DNA from: JANPII01 sp031424915
GTDB lineage: Bacteria; Pseudomonadota; Alphaproteobacteria; Rickettsiales; Midichloriaceae
Direction of reading: 5' to 3'
NCBI GenBank assembly: GCA_031424915.1
Contig: JANPII010000035.1
Coordinates: 1 to 5,597, forward strand
Length of the DNA stretch: 5,597 nt
Shown: positions 1-5,420 of the stretch, piece after piece
How positions within the stretch are numbered: the stretch's first letter is position 1
Layout of the letters: each line of letters starts with the position of its first letter
The notes under the pieces: model-generated
Databases searched by the model: none
The model's input: only the letters and a program-made list of their open reading frames with translations
What the model was told of the DNA's origin: nothing
Position numbers and translations under genes: made by a program

Positions 1-1322
1 CTGGCATCACGCAATATCTTATGCCAGCCTAAGTTCTGGCGTCCCCATTCCATAATCCAAGGTTCGGCTAACTGCCAGGCATTCACTTCTGGGTATAATA
101 AAGACCCTGCCCCTTCAATTGTCACCATGGTTTTTTGTAACATCAGCAGCTGCGGCTGTGTTTCCATCTCAAACTCACGCGTAATCTCAAATAGCTGATA
201 TAATAGATTAGCAATAGAAATACGGTTAACCGGCAAACCAATAATAGGCTCTCCCACACTACGGCATGCCAAAGCAAATAACTGACGATCCTGATGGGCT
301 GGGACATACCCAGCTGCAAAATGCAAATCAGCTACTTTTTCGTAATCACGAGTTATAAAACCATGCAGAATATCGGCAATAAATGTGCGGTTGGCAATAT
401 CTAAATGGCTCATAATACCAAAATCCACAAGGCAAATTTGCCCCCGCTCATTGACTAGTATATTTCCTGGATGGATATCTGCATGAAAAAAGCCATCTCG
501 AAACGCCTGATTAAAAAAAGTTACTGCTAATTTACTTGCCAATTTATGCATATCATGACCTTGAGCAAGCAGCTGCTCCTTCTGATAAATTGGCGTCCCT
601 TCAATCCATTCTGACGTCAAAATGCGGCGCTTGGTATAAGCCCAGTATATTTTAGGTATATATATGTCGCGATCTAAAGCTAAATTTTGCGCTAATTTAC
701 CTGCCGCTGCTCCTTCCAACCGTAGATCTAACTCTATACCTACTAACTGACGCAAAGTATCTACTATGGTCATAGGCTTTAACCGACGCATCTCAGGTGA
801 TATAAATTCAGCAATACATGCCAAAAAGTCAAATAGAGCGAGATCTTGGGCAAAGCGCTTTTCTATGCTAGGTCTTAATACTTTAACTGCAACCACCTCC
901 CCTTCCAGCGTTACTGCTTTATGCACCTGCGCTATAGACCCAGCAGCAACTGGCACTTGGGCAAACTCCTGAAATAAATCTGAGATGTCAGCAGATAAAT
1001 CATGCCTGACAGCTTTCTTGACCAAACGCCATGAAAAAAATGGCAGACGGTCTTGCAACAGGGCTAGCTCTTGTCCTATTTCTTTTCCAGCCAAATCGGG
1101 CCTAGTAGAAAGTAGCTGACCAAACTTGATATAAGCCGGACCCATATTTTGCAACACGCGAGTAAGCTGCTTGCCCAACCGATGCATGCGGCCCTTCCTT
1201 TTGGGTGATTGCCGACTAGTGCATGCCAATACTAGTATGCTAAAAATACTGCCTGAAGTAAGGAGGGCTAGCTTCAGTCTAATAATTTGCCATAAGTGGT
1301 TAGGTAGGGACATGACTTTCAT
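1..1322 (-). CDS. ubiB: UbiB, ubiquinone biosynthesis kinase-like protein (ABC1/ADCK family), 3' end cut by window edge
   Basis: UbiB is an atypical kinase-fold ATPase of the ABC1/ADCK/COQ8 family. It is needed for ubiquinone synthesis and acts at the inner membrane. About 440 codons are present and the frame is still open at base 1, so the C-terminus is missing; in this family it usually carries two membrane helices. Visible landmarks are KFGQ at residues 66-69 (the family KxGQ motif), AAGS at 126-129 in the position of the alanine-rich loop, the nucleotide-binding Lys 147 (VAVKV), an ELDLRLEGAAA segment at 197-207, HADIHPGN at 280-287 and DFG at 300-302. The start is uncertain. ATG at 1322 is the most upstream, with an in-frame stop at 1343-1341, but ATG at 1313 is equally possible and neither has a well-spaced Shine-Dalgarno sequence. 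It lies downstream of petC on the same strand, separated by a palindromic repeat. The family call is secure. Confidence 0.95.
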   Translation of the reverse strand, partial: MKVMSLPNHLWQIIRLKLALLTSGSIFSILVLACTSRQSPKRKGRMHRLGKQLTRVLQNMGPAYIKFGQLLSTRPDLAGKEIGQELALLQDRLPFFSWRLVKKAVRHDLSADISDLFQEFAQVPVAAGSIAQVHKAVTLEGEVVAVKVLRPSIEKRFAQDLALFDFLACIAEFISPEMRRLKPMTIVDTLRQLVGIELDLRLEGAAAGKLAQNLALDRDIYIPKIYWAYTKRRILTSEWIEGTPIYQKEQLLAQGHDMHKLASKLAVTFFNQAFRDGFFHADIHPGNILVNERGQICLVDFGIMSHLDIANRTFIADILHGFITRDYEKVADLHFAAGYVPAHQDRQLFALACRSVGEPIIGLPVNRISIANLLYQLFEITREFEMETQPQLLMLQKTMVTIEGAGSLLYPEVNAWQLAEPWIMEWGRQNLGWHKILRDA

Positions 1323-1361
1323 GCAATTTAATTTACAACCTCATTTATTTCCTAAACTTGG

Positions 1362-1373
1362 TATAGGCCTATA
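1362..1373. repeat. perfect 12-bp palindrome TATAGGCCTATA upstream of ubiB
   Basis: The sequence TATAGGCCTATA is its own reverse complement. It sits about 40 bp before the ubiB start and just outside the larger repeat at 1377-1469. Its core AGGCCTAT recurs at 1539-1546, over the petC stop. It could be an operator or part of a ubiB promoter region, but no convincing -35/-10 pair was found with it, so function is unassigned. Confidence 0.5.
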
Positions 1374-1376
1374 AAC

Positions 1377-1469
1377 CGTCACTACGAGGCCACGTCAGTG
1401 GCCGTGGTAGTCCAGCAATTGAGGCCATTTTCTTTGGATTGCCGCGCACCTTCGGTGCTCGCAATGACG
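1377..1469 (-). repeat. 93-bp palindromic intergenic repeat, CGTCATTGCGAG type
   Basis: The ends form an imperfect inverted repeat: CGTCACTACGAG at the left, against CTCGCAATGACG at the right, which reads CGTCATTGCGAG on the minus strand (2 mismatches in 12). Inside are two side hairpins. One is a perfect 6-bp stem GGCCAC/GTGGCC with loop GTCA (1388-1403). The other is a 5-bp stem GCACC/GGTGC with loop TTC (1446-1458). An inner pairing joins GCAAT (1415-1419) to ATTGC (1438-1442). The whole can fold as a branched cruciform or a structured RNA. I recognise the CGTCATTGCGAG...CTCGCAATGACG ends and GCAATCC-type internal segments as a dispersed repeat common in Rickettsia-like and other bacterial genomes; this is recall, not a search. 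It lies between petC and ubiB and could affect their 3' and 5' transcript ends. No target-site duplication is evident. Confidence 0.8.
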
Positions 1470-1542
1470 CTACAATTGTTACTTTTAAGCCATCTCCAAC
1501 ATAACCTTATAACCATATTCGCTAGAACTGTCAAGTACAGGC

Positions 1543-2313
1543 CTATTTCACATCACGCCAGAGTTTTCGCTTCCATAGCATAAACAAAAAGGTAAAGACC
1601 GCCAAGAACAATATTACTTTGACGCCCATGCCTTTACGCTTCTCCATTTCTGGTTCTGCTGCCCATTGCAGGAAGTTTACCACATCCTGTGCCATCTGAT
1701 CCACTGTCGGTTGGGTGCCATCTGCGTATTGTACCTGCCCTTCTTGAGTCAAAGGCGGGGTCATCGCTAACTGGCTGCCACCACCAGCAAAATATGGGTT
1801 GTAGTACATATTCTCGCCTACCTCAAAACCTGCAGGTGGCTCTTGGTAGCCTGTCAGCAGAGAGTATACATAGTTAGCCCCATCTTCCCTGGCTTTAATA
1901 ATAAGCGATAAATCTGGTGGCAATGCATTATTGTTGGCAGCACGTGCTGCCTGCTCATTAGCATAAGGCCCTAAGAAATAGTCAGCTGGGCGCCCTGCTC
2001 TTTCAAACATCTCACCTTCTTGATTAGGCCCATCAGCAACAGAATAAGAAGCAGCCAGAGATTTAATTTCCGCTTCAGAAAAGCCAATATCTGCTAAATC
2101 ACGAAACGCTATTCGCTTCAAACTATGGCAAGCGGCGCATACTTCTTTATATACCTGAAATCCTCGTTGAATAGCTTGACGGTCGAATTTACCAAAATTA
2201 CCGTCAAATCCCCATTCTATATGCTTGGGATGTAATTTGTCTTCGCTTGCTAGTGCAGAAGTTAAACCAACAGTCCACAAAGCTATAAGAAACAAAGCAT
2301 AGCGCCAAAACAT
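1543..2313 (-). CDS. petC: Cytochrome c1 of the cytochrome bc1 complex
   Basis: This is the membrane-anchored c-type cytochrome of ubiquinol:cytochrome c oxidoreductase, passing electrons from the Rieske protein to cytochrome c on the periplasmic face. The 256-residue product starts with a signal peptide (residues 1-22, cleavage likely after SALA). It has the covalent heme site CAACH (Cys59, Cys62, His63) and the probable axial Met184 in LAMTPP. The cytochrome c1 signatures GPYANEQAARAANNNALPPDLS (about residues 115-136), NPYF and DVVNFLQWAAEPE are present. A C-terminal transmembrane helix (about 227-247) is followed by the basic tail KRKLW. ATG at 2313 is chosen over an in-frame TTG at 2331 because AGGAG (2323-2319) lies 5 bp before it and the TTG would only add six residues. 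The gene stands without petB directly upstream, which is unusual because the genes often form petABC. Confidence 0.97.
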   Translation of the reverse strand: MFWRYALFLIALWTVGLTSALASEDKLHPKHIEWGFDGNFGKFDRQAIQRGFQVYKEVCAACHSLKRIAFRDLADIGFSEAEIKSLAASYSVADGPNQEGEMFERAGRPADYFLGPYANEQAARAANNNALPPDLSLIIKAREDGANYVYSLLTGYQEPPAGFEVGENMYYNPYFAGGGSQLAMTPPLTQEGQVQYADGTQPTVDQMAQDVVNFLQWAAEPEMEKRKGMGVKVILFLAVFTFLFMLWKRKLWRDVK

Positions 2314-2318
2314 AATTT

Positions 2319-2323
2319 CTCCT
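2319..2323 (-). promoter_or_regulatory. Shine-Dalgarno AGGAG of petC
   Basis: On the minus strand AGGAG is followed by 5 bases and then ATG at 2313. It lies downstream of the alternative TTG at 2331 and therefore fixes the petC start at 2313. Confidence 0.8.
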
Positions 2324-2346
2324 AGACCCAACTATCTTTACTGCTG

Positions 2347-2373
2347 ATTAAAGCACTCCCTCATTTTTGTCAA
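2347..2373 (-). promoter_or_regulatory. candidate promoter for petC
   Basis: On the minus strand a perfect consensus -35 TTGACA (2373-2368) is followed by TTTAAT (2352-2347), a 5 of 6 match to the -10 consensus. The spacer is 15 bp, shorter than the ideal 17, which lowers confidence. The placement, about 34 bp before the petC start codon, fits. Confidence 0.5.
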
Positions 2374-2396
2374 ATAAAAATAGGGAAGGAGGGGTG

Positions 2397-2416
2397 ATCA
2401 TCAACTATGTTGTGAT
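2397..2416. repeat. dyad ATCA-t-CAAC / GTTGTGAT upstream of the petC promoter
   Basis: The left arm ATCA, one unpaired T, then CAAC pairs with GTTGTGAT across a TAT spacer, giving 8 complementary base pairs. It lies about 24 bp upstream of the petC -35 element, a position where an activator could bind. No known operator consensus was recognised. Confidence 0.4.
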
Positions 2417-2432
2417 AAATTTTTGATATTTT

Positions 2433-2458
2433 TAGGAGGCCTCATTGCCGGCCTCCTA
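2433..2458. repeat. perfect 9-bp stem hairpin TAGGAGGCC / GGCCTCCTA
   Basis: The arms 2433-2441 and 2450-2458 are fully complementary and GC-rich, with an 8-base loop (TCATTGCC). One base separates it from the next hairpin at 2460-2475. It is not followed by a T-run, so it is not a classical intrinsic terminator in the rightward direction. On the minus strand it is followed by AAAAATATCAAAAA rather than by Ts. Confidence 0.75.
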
Positions 2459-2459
2459 C

Positions 2460-2475
2460 GCGGCTTAAAAGCCGC
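2460..2475. repeat. hairpin GCGGCT-TAAA-AGCCGC
   Basis: A perfect 6-bp stem (2460-2465 with 2470-2475) has a 4-base loop whose outer T and A could also pair. It directly follows the 9-bp hairpin at 2433-2458, making a tandem pair. Its GC-rich stems stand out from the surrounding AT-rich DNA. Confidence 0.7.
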
Positions 2476-2520
2476 TACCACCGCTAGGATATTTATGGAA
2501 TCCTGATTGTAGTATGGAGA

Positions 2521-2558
2521 ATGATATGGTATTTTGGTGGTGCGGAACACTATATCAT
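2521..2558. repeat. inverted repeat ATGATAT ... ATATCAT
   Basis: A 7-bp perfect inverted repeat (2521-2527 with 2552-2558) can be extended inward by a G-T pair and two more pairs. It ends 33 bp upstream of the mnmA -35 element. A repressor site is possible, but AT-rich arms of this length can occur by chance. Confidence 0.35.
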
Positions 2559-2591
2559 GTCTTTATCTTACCATGGCCGCGCTCTAACAGT

Positions 2592-2620
2592 TTGCCCCTT
2601 TATCTAATTTATGGTATAAT
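2592..2620 (+). promoter_or_regulatory. extended -10 promoter for mnmA
   Basis: TTGCCC (2592-2597) is followed by a 17-bp spacer and a perfect TATAAT (2615-2620). TGG directly before the hexamer forms the TGn extended -10. Transcription would begin near 2626-2628, which leaves no room for a ribosome site before the TTG at 2633 and so supports translation from ATG at 2651. Confidence 0.8.
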
Positions 2621-2650
2621 GCCAATCCCAGTTTGGATAATGGAATAAGC

Positions 2651-3722
2651 ATGAGCAAAAAGGAAAAAATCGTAGTTGCAATGTCAGGGGGAGTGGATAG
2701 CTCTACAGTTGCTGCTTTGCTAGCTGCAGAAGGGCACGAAGTAGTGGGGGTTACCATGCAGCTTTATGATCATGGTATGGCCGTTGGCAAAAAAGGGGCC
2801 TGTTGTGCCGGCCAAGATATATACGACGCTCAAATGGCAGCAGCTAAGATCGGCATTCCGCATTATGTTTTAGATTATGAAAGCGTATTCAAAAACGAAG
2901 TCATAGAAGACTTTGCTGACAGTTACTTACGAGGTGAAACCCCTATTCCCTGCATACGTTGCAATCAGAGTGTAAAATTTCGTGACCTCTTTAAGATGGC
3001 GCGTGATCTTGGAGCAGATGCACTGGCCACAGGTCACTACGTCCAGCGCAAAGTAATAAATGGCCAAGCCCAGCTACACCGCGGCGCTGATCATAACAAA
3101 GATCAGAGTTACTTCTTATTTGCCACCACTCAAGAACAACTCAACTTCTTGCGCTTTCCAGTAGGGCACTTGGCAAAGGAACAAACTCGTAAGCTTGCTA
3201 CCCACTATGGCCTGGAAGTAGCCGATAAACCAGATAGCCAAGATATTTGCTTTGTTGCTGGTGGATCATACAGTCAAGTGATTTCTAAGTTACGGCCTGG
3301 CGCACTAGATACTGGTGATATTGTTCTAGAAGATGGAACCAAGGTGGGAAAACACAATGGTATTATTAATTACCATTGGCCAGCGCCGTGGCATAGGTAT
3401 TGCCGCAGCAGATCCCCTTTACGTAATAAGTATTAACCCCGAGACTAAGGAAGTAGTGGTAGGACCTAAGGAAGCCCTTGCCTCTCAAACAGTATTAGTA
3501 AAACAATTAAACTGGCTTCAAGATAGTGCATCTTCAAATATAGAGTGCACTGTCAAGCTGCGATCTGCGCATGCAGGAATTGCTGCAACGGTAGAAATTA
3601 CTTCGCCAGATACTGCAACTGTGCACTTGCATGAACCATATTCAGGGGTCACTCCAGGGCAGGCTTGCGTTATGTATGATGATACTCGAGTGCTAGGTGG
3701 AGGGTGGATTACCAGATTATAA
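2651..3722 (+). pseudogene. mnmA: tRNA-specific 2-thiouridylase MnmA, interrupted by a frameshift
   Basis: MnmA uses ATP and sulfur relayed to its cysteines to thiolate U34 of the tRNAs for Lys, Glu and Gln. The PP-loop SGGVDSS is at residues 12-18. The two catalytic cysteines are intact: Cys104 in PCIRCNQ and Cys200 in DSQDICF. Also present are GHY at 128-130 and DQSYFL at 151-156. The first frame runs to Tyr241 (codon 3371-3373) and then continues out of phase to a stop at 3434-3436. The family sequence resumes exactly at Thr (3372-3374) in the next frame, TIGQRRGIGIAA, and ends at 3722. Restoring two bases, as in TACACC, gives a continuous 357-residue protein of normal length. No other stop or gap exists, so the lesion is recent or a sequence error. 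ATG 2651 is preferred over TTG 2633 because the promoter lies so close and the protein then begins MSKKEKIVVAMSGG. The fragment after the break has no credible start of its own. Confidence 0.93.
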
Positions 3723-3778
3723 CAGCCATAATCCCATACCTAATCTATGTACTTTCATTACATTCATATAAAACGCCA

Positions 3779-3808
3779 TTGCTTTTTGTTGCCAAATAGA
3801 GATATGTT
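3779..3808 (+). promoter_or_regulatory. weak promoter candidate for the elbB cluster
   Basis: TTGCTT (3779-3784), an 18-bp spacer and TATGTT (3803-3808) each match the sigma-70 hexamers at 4 of 6 positions. They lie in the 121-bp gap after mnmA, about 35 bp before the elbB ATG. Read-through from the mnmA promoter is the alternative, since no clear terminator was seen after 3722. Confidence 0.3.
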
Positions 3809-3843
3809 GATAGTTAAGTTTCATTAACATAGGTGGAAATAAT

Positions 3844-4500
3844 ATGACCAAGATCGCTGTAGTGTTAGCTGGATGCGGCCACCAAGATGGCAGCGAAATC
3901 AGAGAAGCAGTAATTACATTGCTTACGCTAGACATGCATGGAGCTGAGGTGCAGTGTTTTGCACCTGATAGAGAACAGGTGGATGTAGTGAACCATAGTA
4001 GTGGGCAACCCATGGCAGAGAAACGCAATATGCTAGTCGAAGCATCCAGAATTGCACGAGGCAATATACAACCCTTAACCGCTTTAAAAACAGAGCTATT
4101 TGATGCTCTTATTTTACCTGGTGGCTTTGGCATAGCTAAGAATTTTTCCACTCTACTAAGCAGCCCAGATAAGATTGAAGCAACAGAGGATGTGCAACGT
4201 GTGGTGCTCAGTTTTTATCAAGCAGAAAAGCCAATTGGGGCAATATGCATCGCTCCTATAGTAGTAGCCGCTGCTTTAAAAGATCATATCAAACCACATT
4301 TAACAGTGGGGGAGTATAACGCAACGCTCGCTGCCTTAGGCGCCACCCAAGAAGTTTGTACCTCAGAACAAATATGTGTCGACGAAGAGCATAAGCTAGT
4401 CAGCTGTTCAGCTTATATGCGCACCGATAAGCTATATGCTATCGCCTCAGGCATTGAAGCGTTAGTGCGTAAAATTATAGAAATAGCAATCAGGAGTTGA
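3844..4500 (+). CDS. elbB: ElbB, DJ-1/PfpI-superfamily glyoxalase-like protein
   Basis: ElbB is a class I glutamine-amidotransferase-like protein of the DJ-1/PfpI superfamily. The E. coli homologue was named for enhancing lycopene yield and has been reported to have glyoxalase III-type activity; its physiological role is not settled. The 218-residue product is of normal family length. Visible signatures are AGCGHQDGSEIREA near the N-terminus (residues 9-22, with acidic Glu18), LPGGFGIAKN at 91-100 and the nucleophile elbow AICIAP with Cys135. No signal peptide is present, so it should be cytoplasmic. AGGTGG (3831-3836) lies 7 bases before ATG. The stop overlaps the ribosome-site region of the next gene, whose ATG follows 5 bp later, so the two are almost certainly translated from one transcript. 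The nearest alternative, a generic PfpI peptidase, fits less well than ElbB because of the GCG...DGSEI signature. Confidence 0.95.
   Translation: MTKIAVVLAGCGHQDGSEIREAVITLLTLDMHGAEVQCFAPDREQVDVVNHSSGQPMAEKRNMLVEASRIARGNIQPLTALKTELFDALILPGGFGIAKNFSTLLSSPDKIEATEDVQRVVLSFYQAEKPIGAICIAPIVVAAALKDHIKPHLTVGEYNATLAALGATQEVCTSEQICVDEEHKLVSCSAYMRTDKLYAIASGIEALVRKIIEIAIRS
4492..4496 (+). promoter_or_regulatory. Shine-Dalgarno AGGAG inside the elbB 3' end
   Basis: AGGAG is followed by 9 bases and ATG at 4506. An in-frame TTG at 4497 directly abuts the AGGAG and could not use it, so the downstream gene starts at 4506. The site lies within the last elbB codons, which is a mark of translational coupling. 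Confidence 0.75.
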
Positions 4501-4505
4501 TTTTT

Positions 4506-5408
4506 ATGCGTTACATCTCATTATCTCTAGCTTGTGCCATTAGCACCATCATTTTTGCACATATTCCTGGTGCTATAGCAACCGAAGGAAGTAGTACTAA
4601 TATAGAAGACACTCGTAAAACAACCCAGCTGAAGAAGGCACACAAGCATATCAAGAATACTAAAACCTCTGTGCGCAAATCAGAACCCTATCCCAAAATC
4701 GGAAATGATATTAAGGTGTTTACCGATTGCGATGGCCAAGAGCCTTGTCAAGGCATAGACGACGAAAAAAGCGGCCTCAGTAGCAGCAGAAAGAGAAAAC
4801 TTAATGGCAGTACTAATATTAGTAGCAGTGGAAATAATCTAGGTAGATCTGCAAATATACAATGCCCATTGACTCCTGAAATATGGGAACTCACCCCTGT
4901 GCCTTCTGCTCATAATAGCAATAACTTAAGACGTCTAAGTGGGTCGGCCTATTTTGCTCAAGGCAACGCTATTAATATTATAGGACGCATTTTAGATAGT
5001 AATTGTGTACCGGTTACCGGGGCTAAAGTAGAGATAACTCAAGTAGACGCCCTTGGTCATGACGTTACTCATAAAGAAAGAGATAAAAACTTTGCAGGCA
5101 CAGGCACAGCGATTACTGATAATCTGGGGCGCTTTTCTTTCTTTACTGTAATGCCTGGCCCTACCAATAAAAGAGCACCGCATATTAGGTTTAGTGTGCG
5201 CCATTCTGACCTGCCACATTTTGAAACAGAGATGTTTTTTGCTGATAATTTTGCCAATCATACCGACAAAGTTCTACATCAGCATGTTAAGCCAGGAATG
5301 GTTGACTTGTTGTTAGCAAAATATATTGGCTATGACACCAAAAATGCTATTGACCTTTATGAGTTTAGCATTACACTAACAGGAACGATCAACTACAAAA
5401 CCTATTAG
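4506..5408 (+). CDS. secreted intradiol-dioxygenase-fold protein, probably lacking most iron ligands
   Basis: The 300-residue product has a clear signal peptide (residues 1-25, ending GAIA). A Lys/Ser/Asn-rich, probably disordered stretch follows (about 26-118), then a domain from CPLTPEIW (120-127) onward. The domain resembles the beta subunit of protocatechuate 3,4-dioxygenase: GRILDSNCVPVTGAKVEITQ (160-179), FAGTGTAITDNLGRFSFFTV (196-215), PGP (217-219), RAPHIRFSV (223-231) and ETEMFF (240-245). Active enzymes bind Fe(III) through two Tyr and two His. Here only His226 of the HxH pair is clear: the second position is Arg228, the PGPY tyrosine is Thr220, and the upstream tyrosine position appears to be near Asp186. 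Ring cleavage is therefore doubtful. Mature cysteines 75, 81, 120 and 167 could form disulfides in the periplasm. It sits between elbB (5 bp) and a small exported protein (12 bp). I recall related proteins next to elbB in Rickettsia, often labelled dioxygenase. The fold call is good; the function is unknown. Confidence 0.8.
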   Translation: MRYISLSLACAISTIIFAHIPGAIATEGSSTNIEDTRKTTQLKKAHKHIKNTKTSVRKSEPYPKIGNDIKVFTDCDGQEPCQGIDDEKSGLSSSRKRKLNGSTNISSSGNNLGRSANIQCPLTPEIWELTPVPSAHNSNNLRRLSGSAYFAQGNAINIIGRILDSNCVPVTGAKVEITQVDALGHDVTHKERDKNFAGTGTAITDNLGRFSFFTVMPGPTNKRAPHIRFSVRHSDLPHFETEMFFADNFANHTDKVLHQHVKPGMVDLLLAKYIGYDTKNAIDLYEFSITLTGTINYKTY

Positions 5409-5412
5409 GAGG
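5407..5412 (+). promoter_or_regulatory. perfect Shine-Dalgarno AGGAGG of the last gene
   Basis: AGGAGG overlaps the TAG stop of the preceding gene and is spaced 8 bases from ATG at 5421. The full consensus match predicts strong translation of the small exported protein. Confidence 0.85.
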
Positions 5413-5420
5413 TTAAAAAC

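Larger units (their letters stand above)
2314..2650. other. divergent intergenic region between petC and mnmA, rich in inverted repeats
   Basis: No convincing gene was seen on either strand in these 337 bp. The region holds a leftward promoter candidate for petC (2347-2373), a near-perfect dyad (2397-2416), two adjacent strong hairpins (2433-2458 and 2460-2475), a longer, looser inverted repeat (2521-2558) and a strong rightward promoter for mnmA (2592-2620). Because both flanking genes start here, hairpins acting as terminators for them are not expected. The stem-loops are therefore either dispersed repeats, part of an unannotated small RNA, or regulatory. Confidence 0.7.

Noticed and set aside
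1377..1469. A complete insertion sequence or a CRISPR repeat
   Set aside because: There is no transposase, no target duplication is visible, and only one copy lies in the window without regularly spaced units.
1398..1583. A 61-codon plus-strand reading frame
   Set aside because: It starts inside the palindromic repeat and runs antisense into petC, with low-complexity Leu/His composition and no ribosome site.
2314..2331. TTG at 2331 as the petC start
   Set aside because: AGGAG lies downstream of it, 5 bp before ATG 2313, and the extra six residues precede a normal signal peptide.
2433..2475. Intrinsic terminator for petC or mnmA
   Set aside because: Both genes begin, not end, at this region, and no T-run follows the stems in either direction.
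2633..2650. TTG at 2633 as the mnmA start
   Set aside because: The predicted transcription start falls only a few bases before it, leaving no ribosome site, and the added residues do not resemble MnmA N-termini. ATG 2651 is preferred.
3333..3722. A separate 129-codon gene beginning at ATG 3333
   Set aside because: Its first dozen codons are out-of-frame mnmA sequence; from 3372 on it is the C-terminal part of MnmA. It has no credible ribosome site and is the downstream half of the frameshifted gene.
3717..4151. A 144-codon minus-strand reading frame
   Set aside because: It runs antisense over the mnmA/elbB gap and the 5' half of elbB, has no recognisable family and no ribosome site; elbB on the other strand is clearly real.
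4992..5261. Minus-strand reading frames of 89 and 62 codons
   Set aside because: Both are antisense to the dioxygenase-like gene, which has a signal peptide, ribosome site and recognisable fold on the plus strand.
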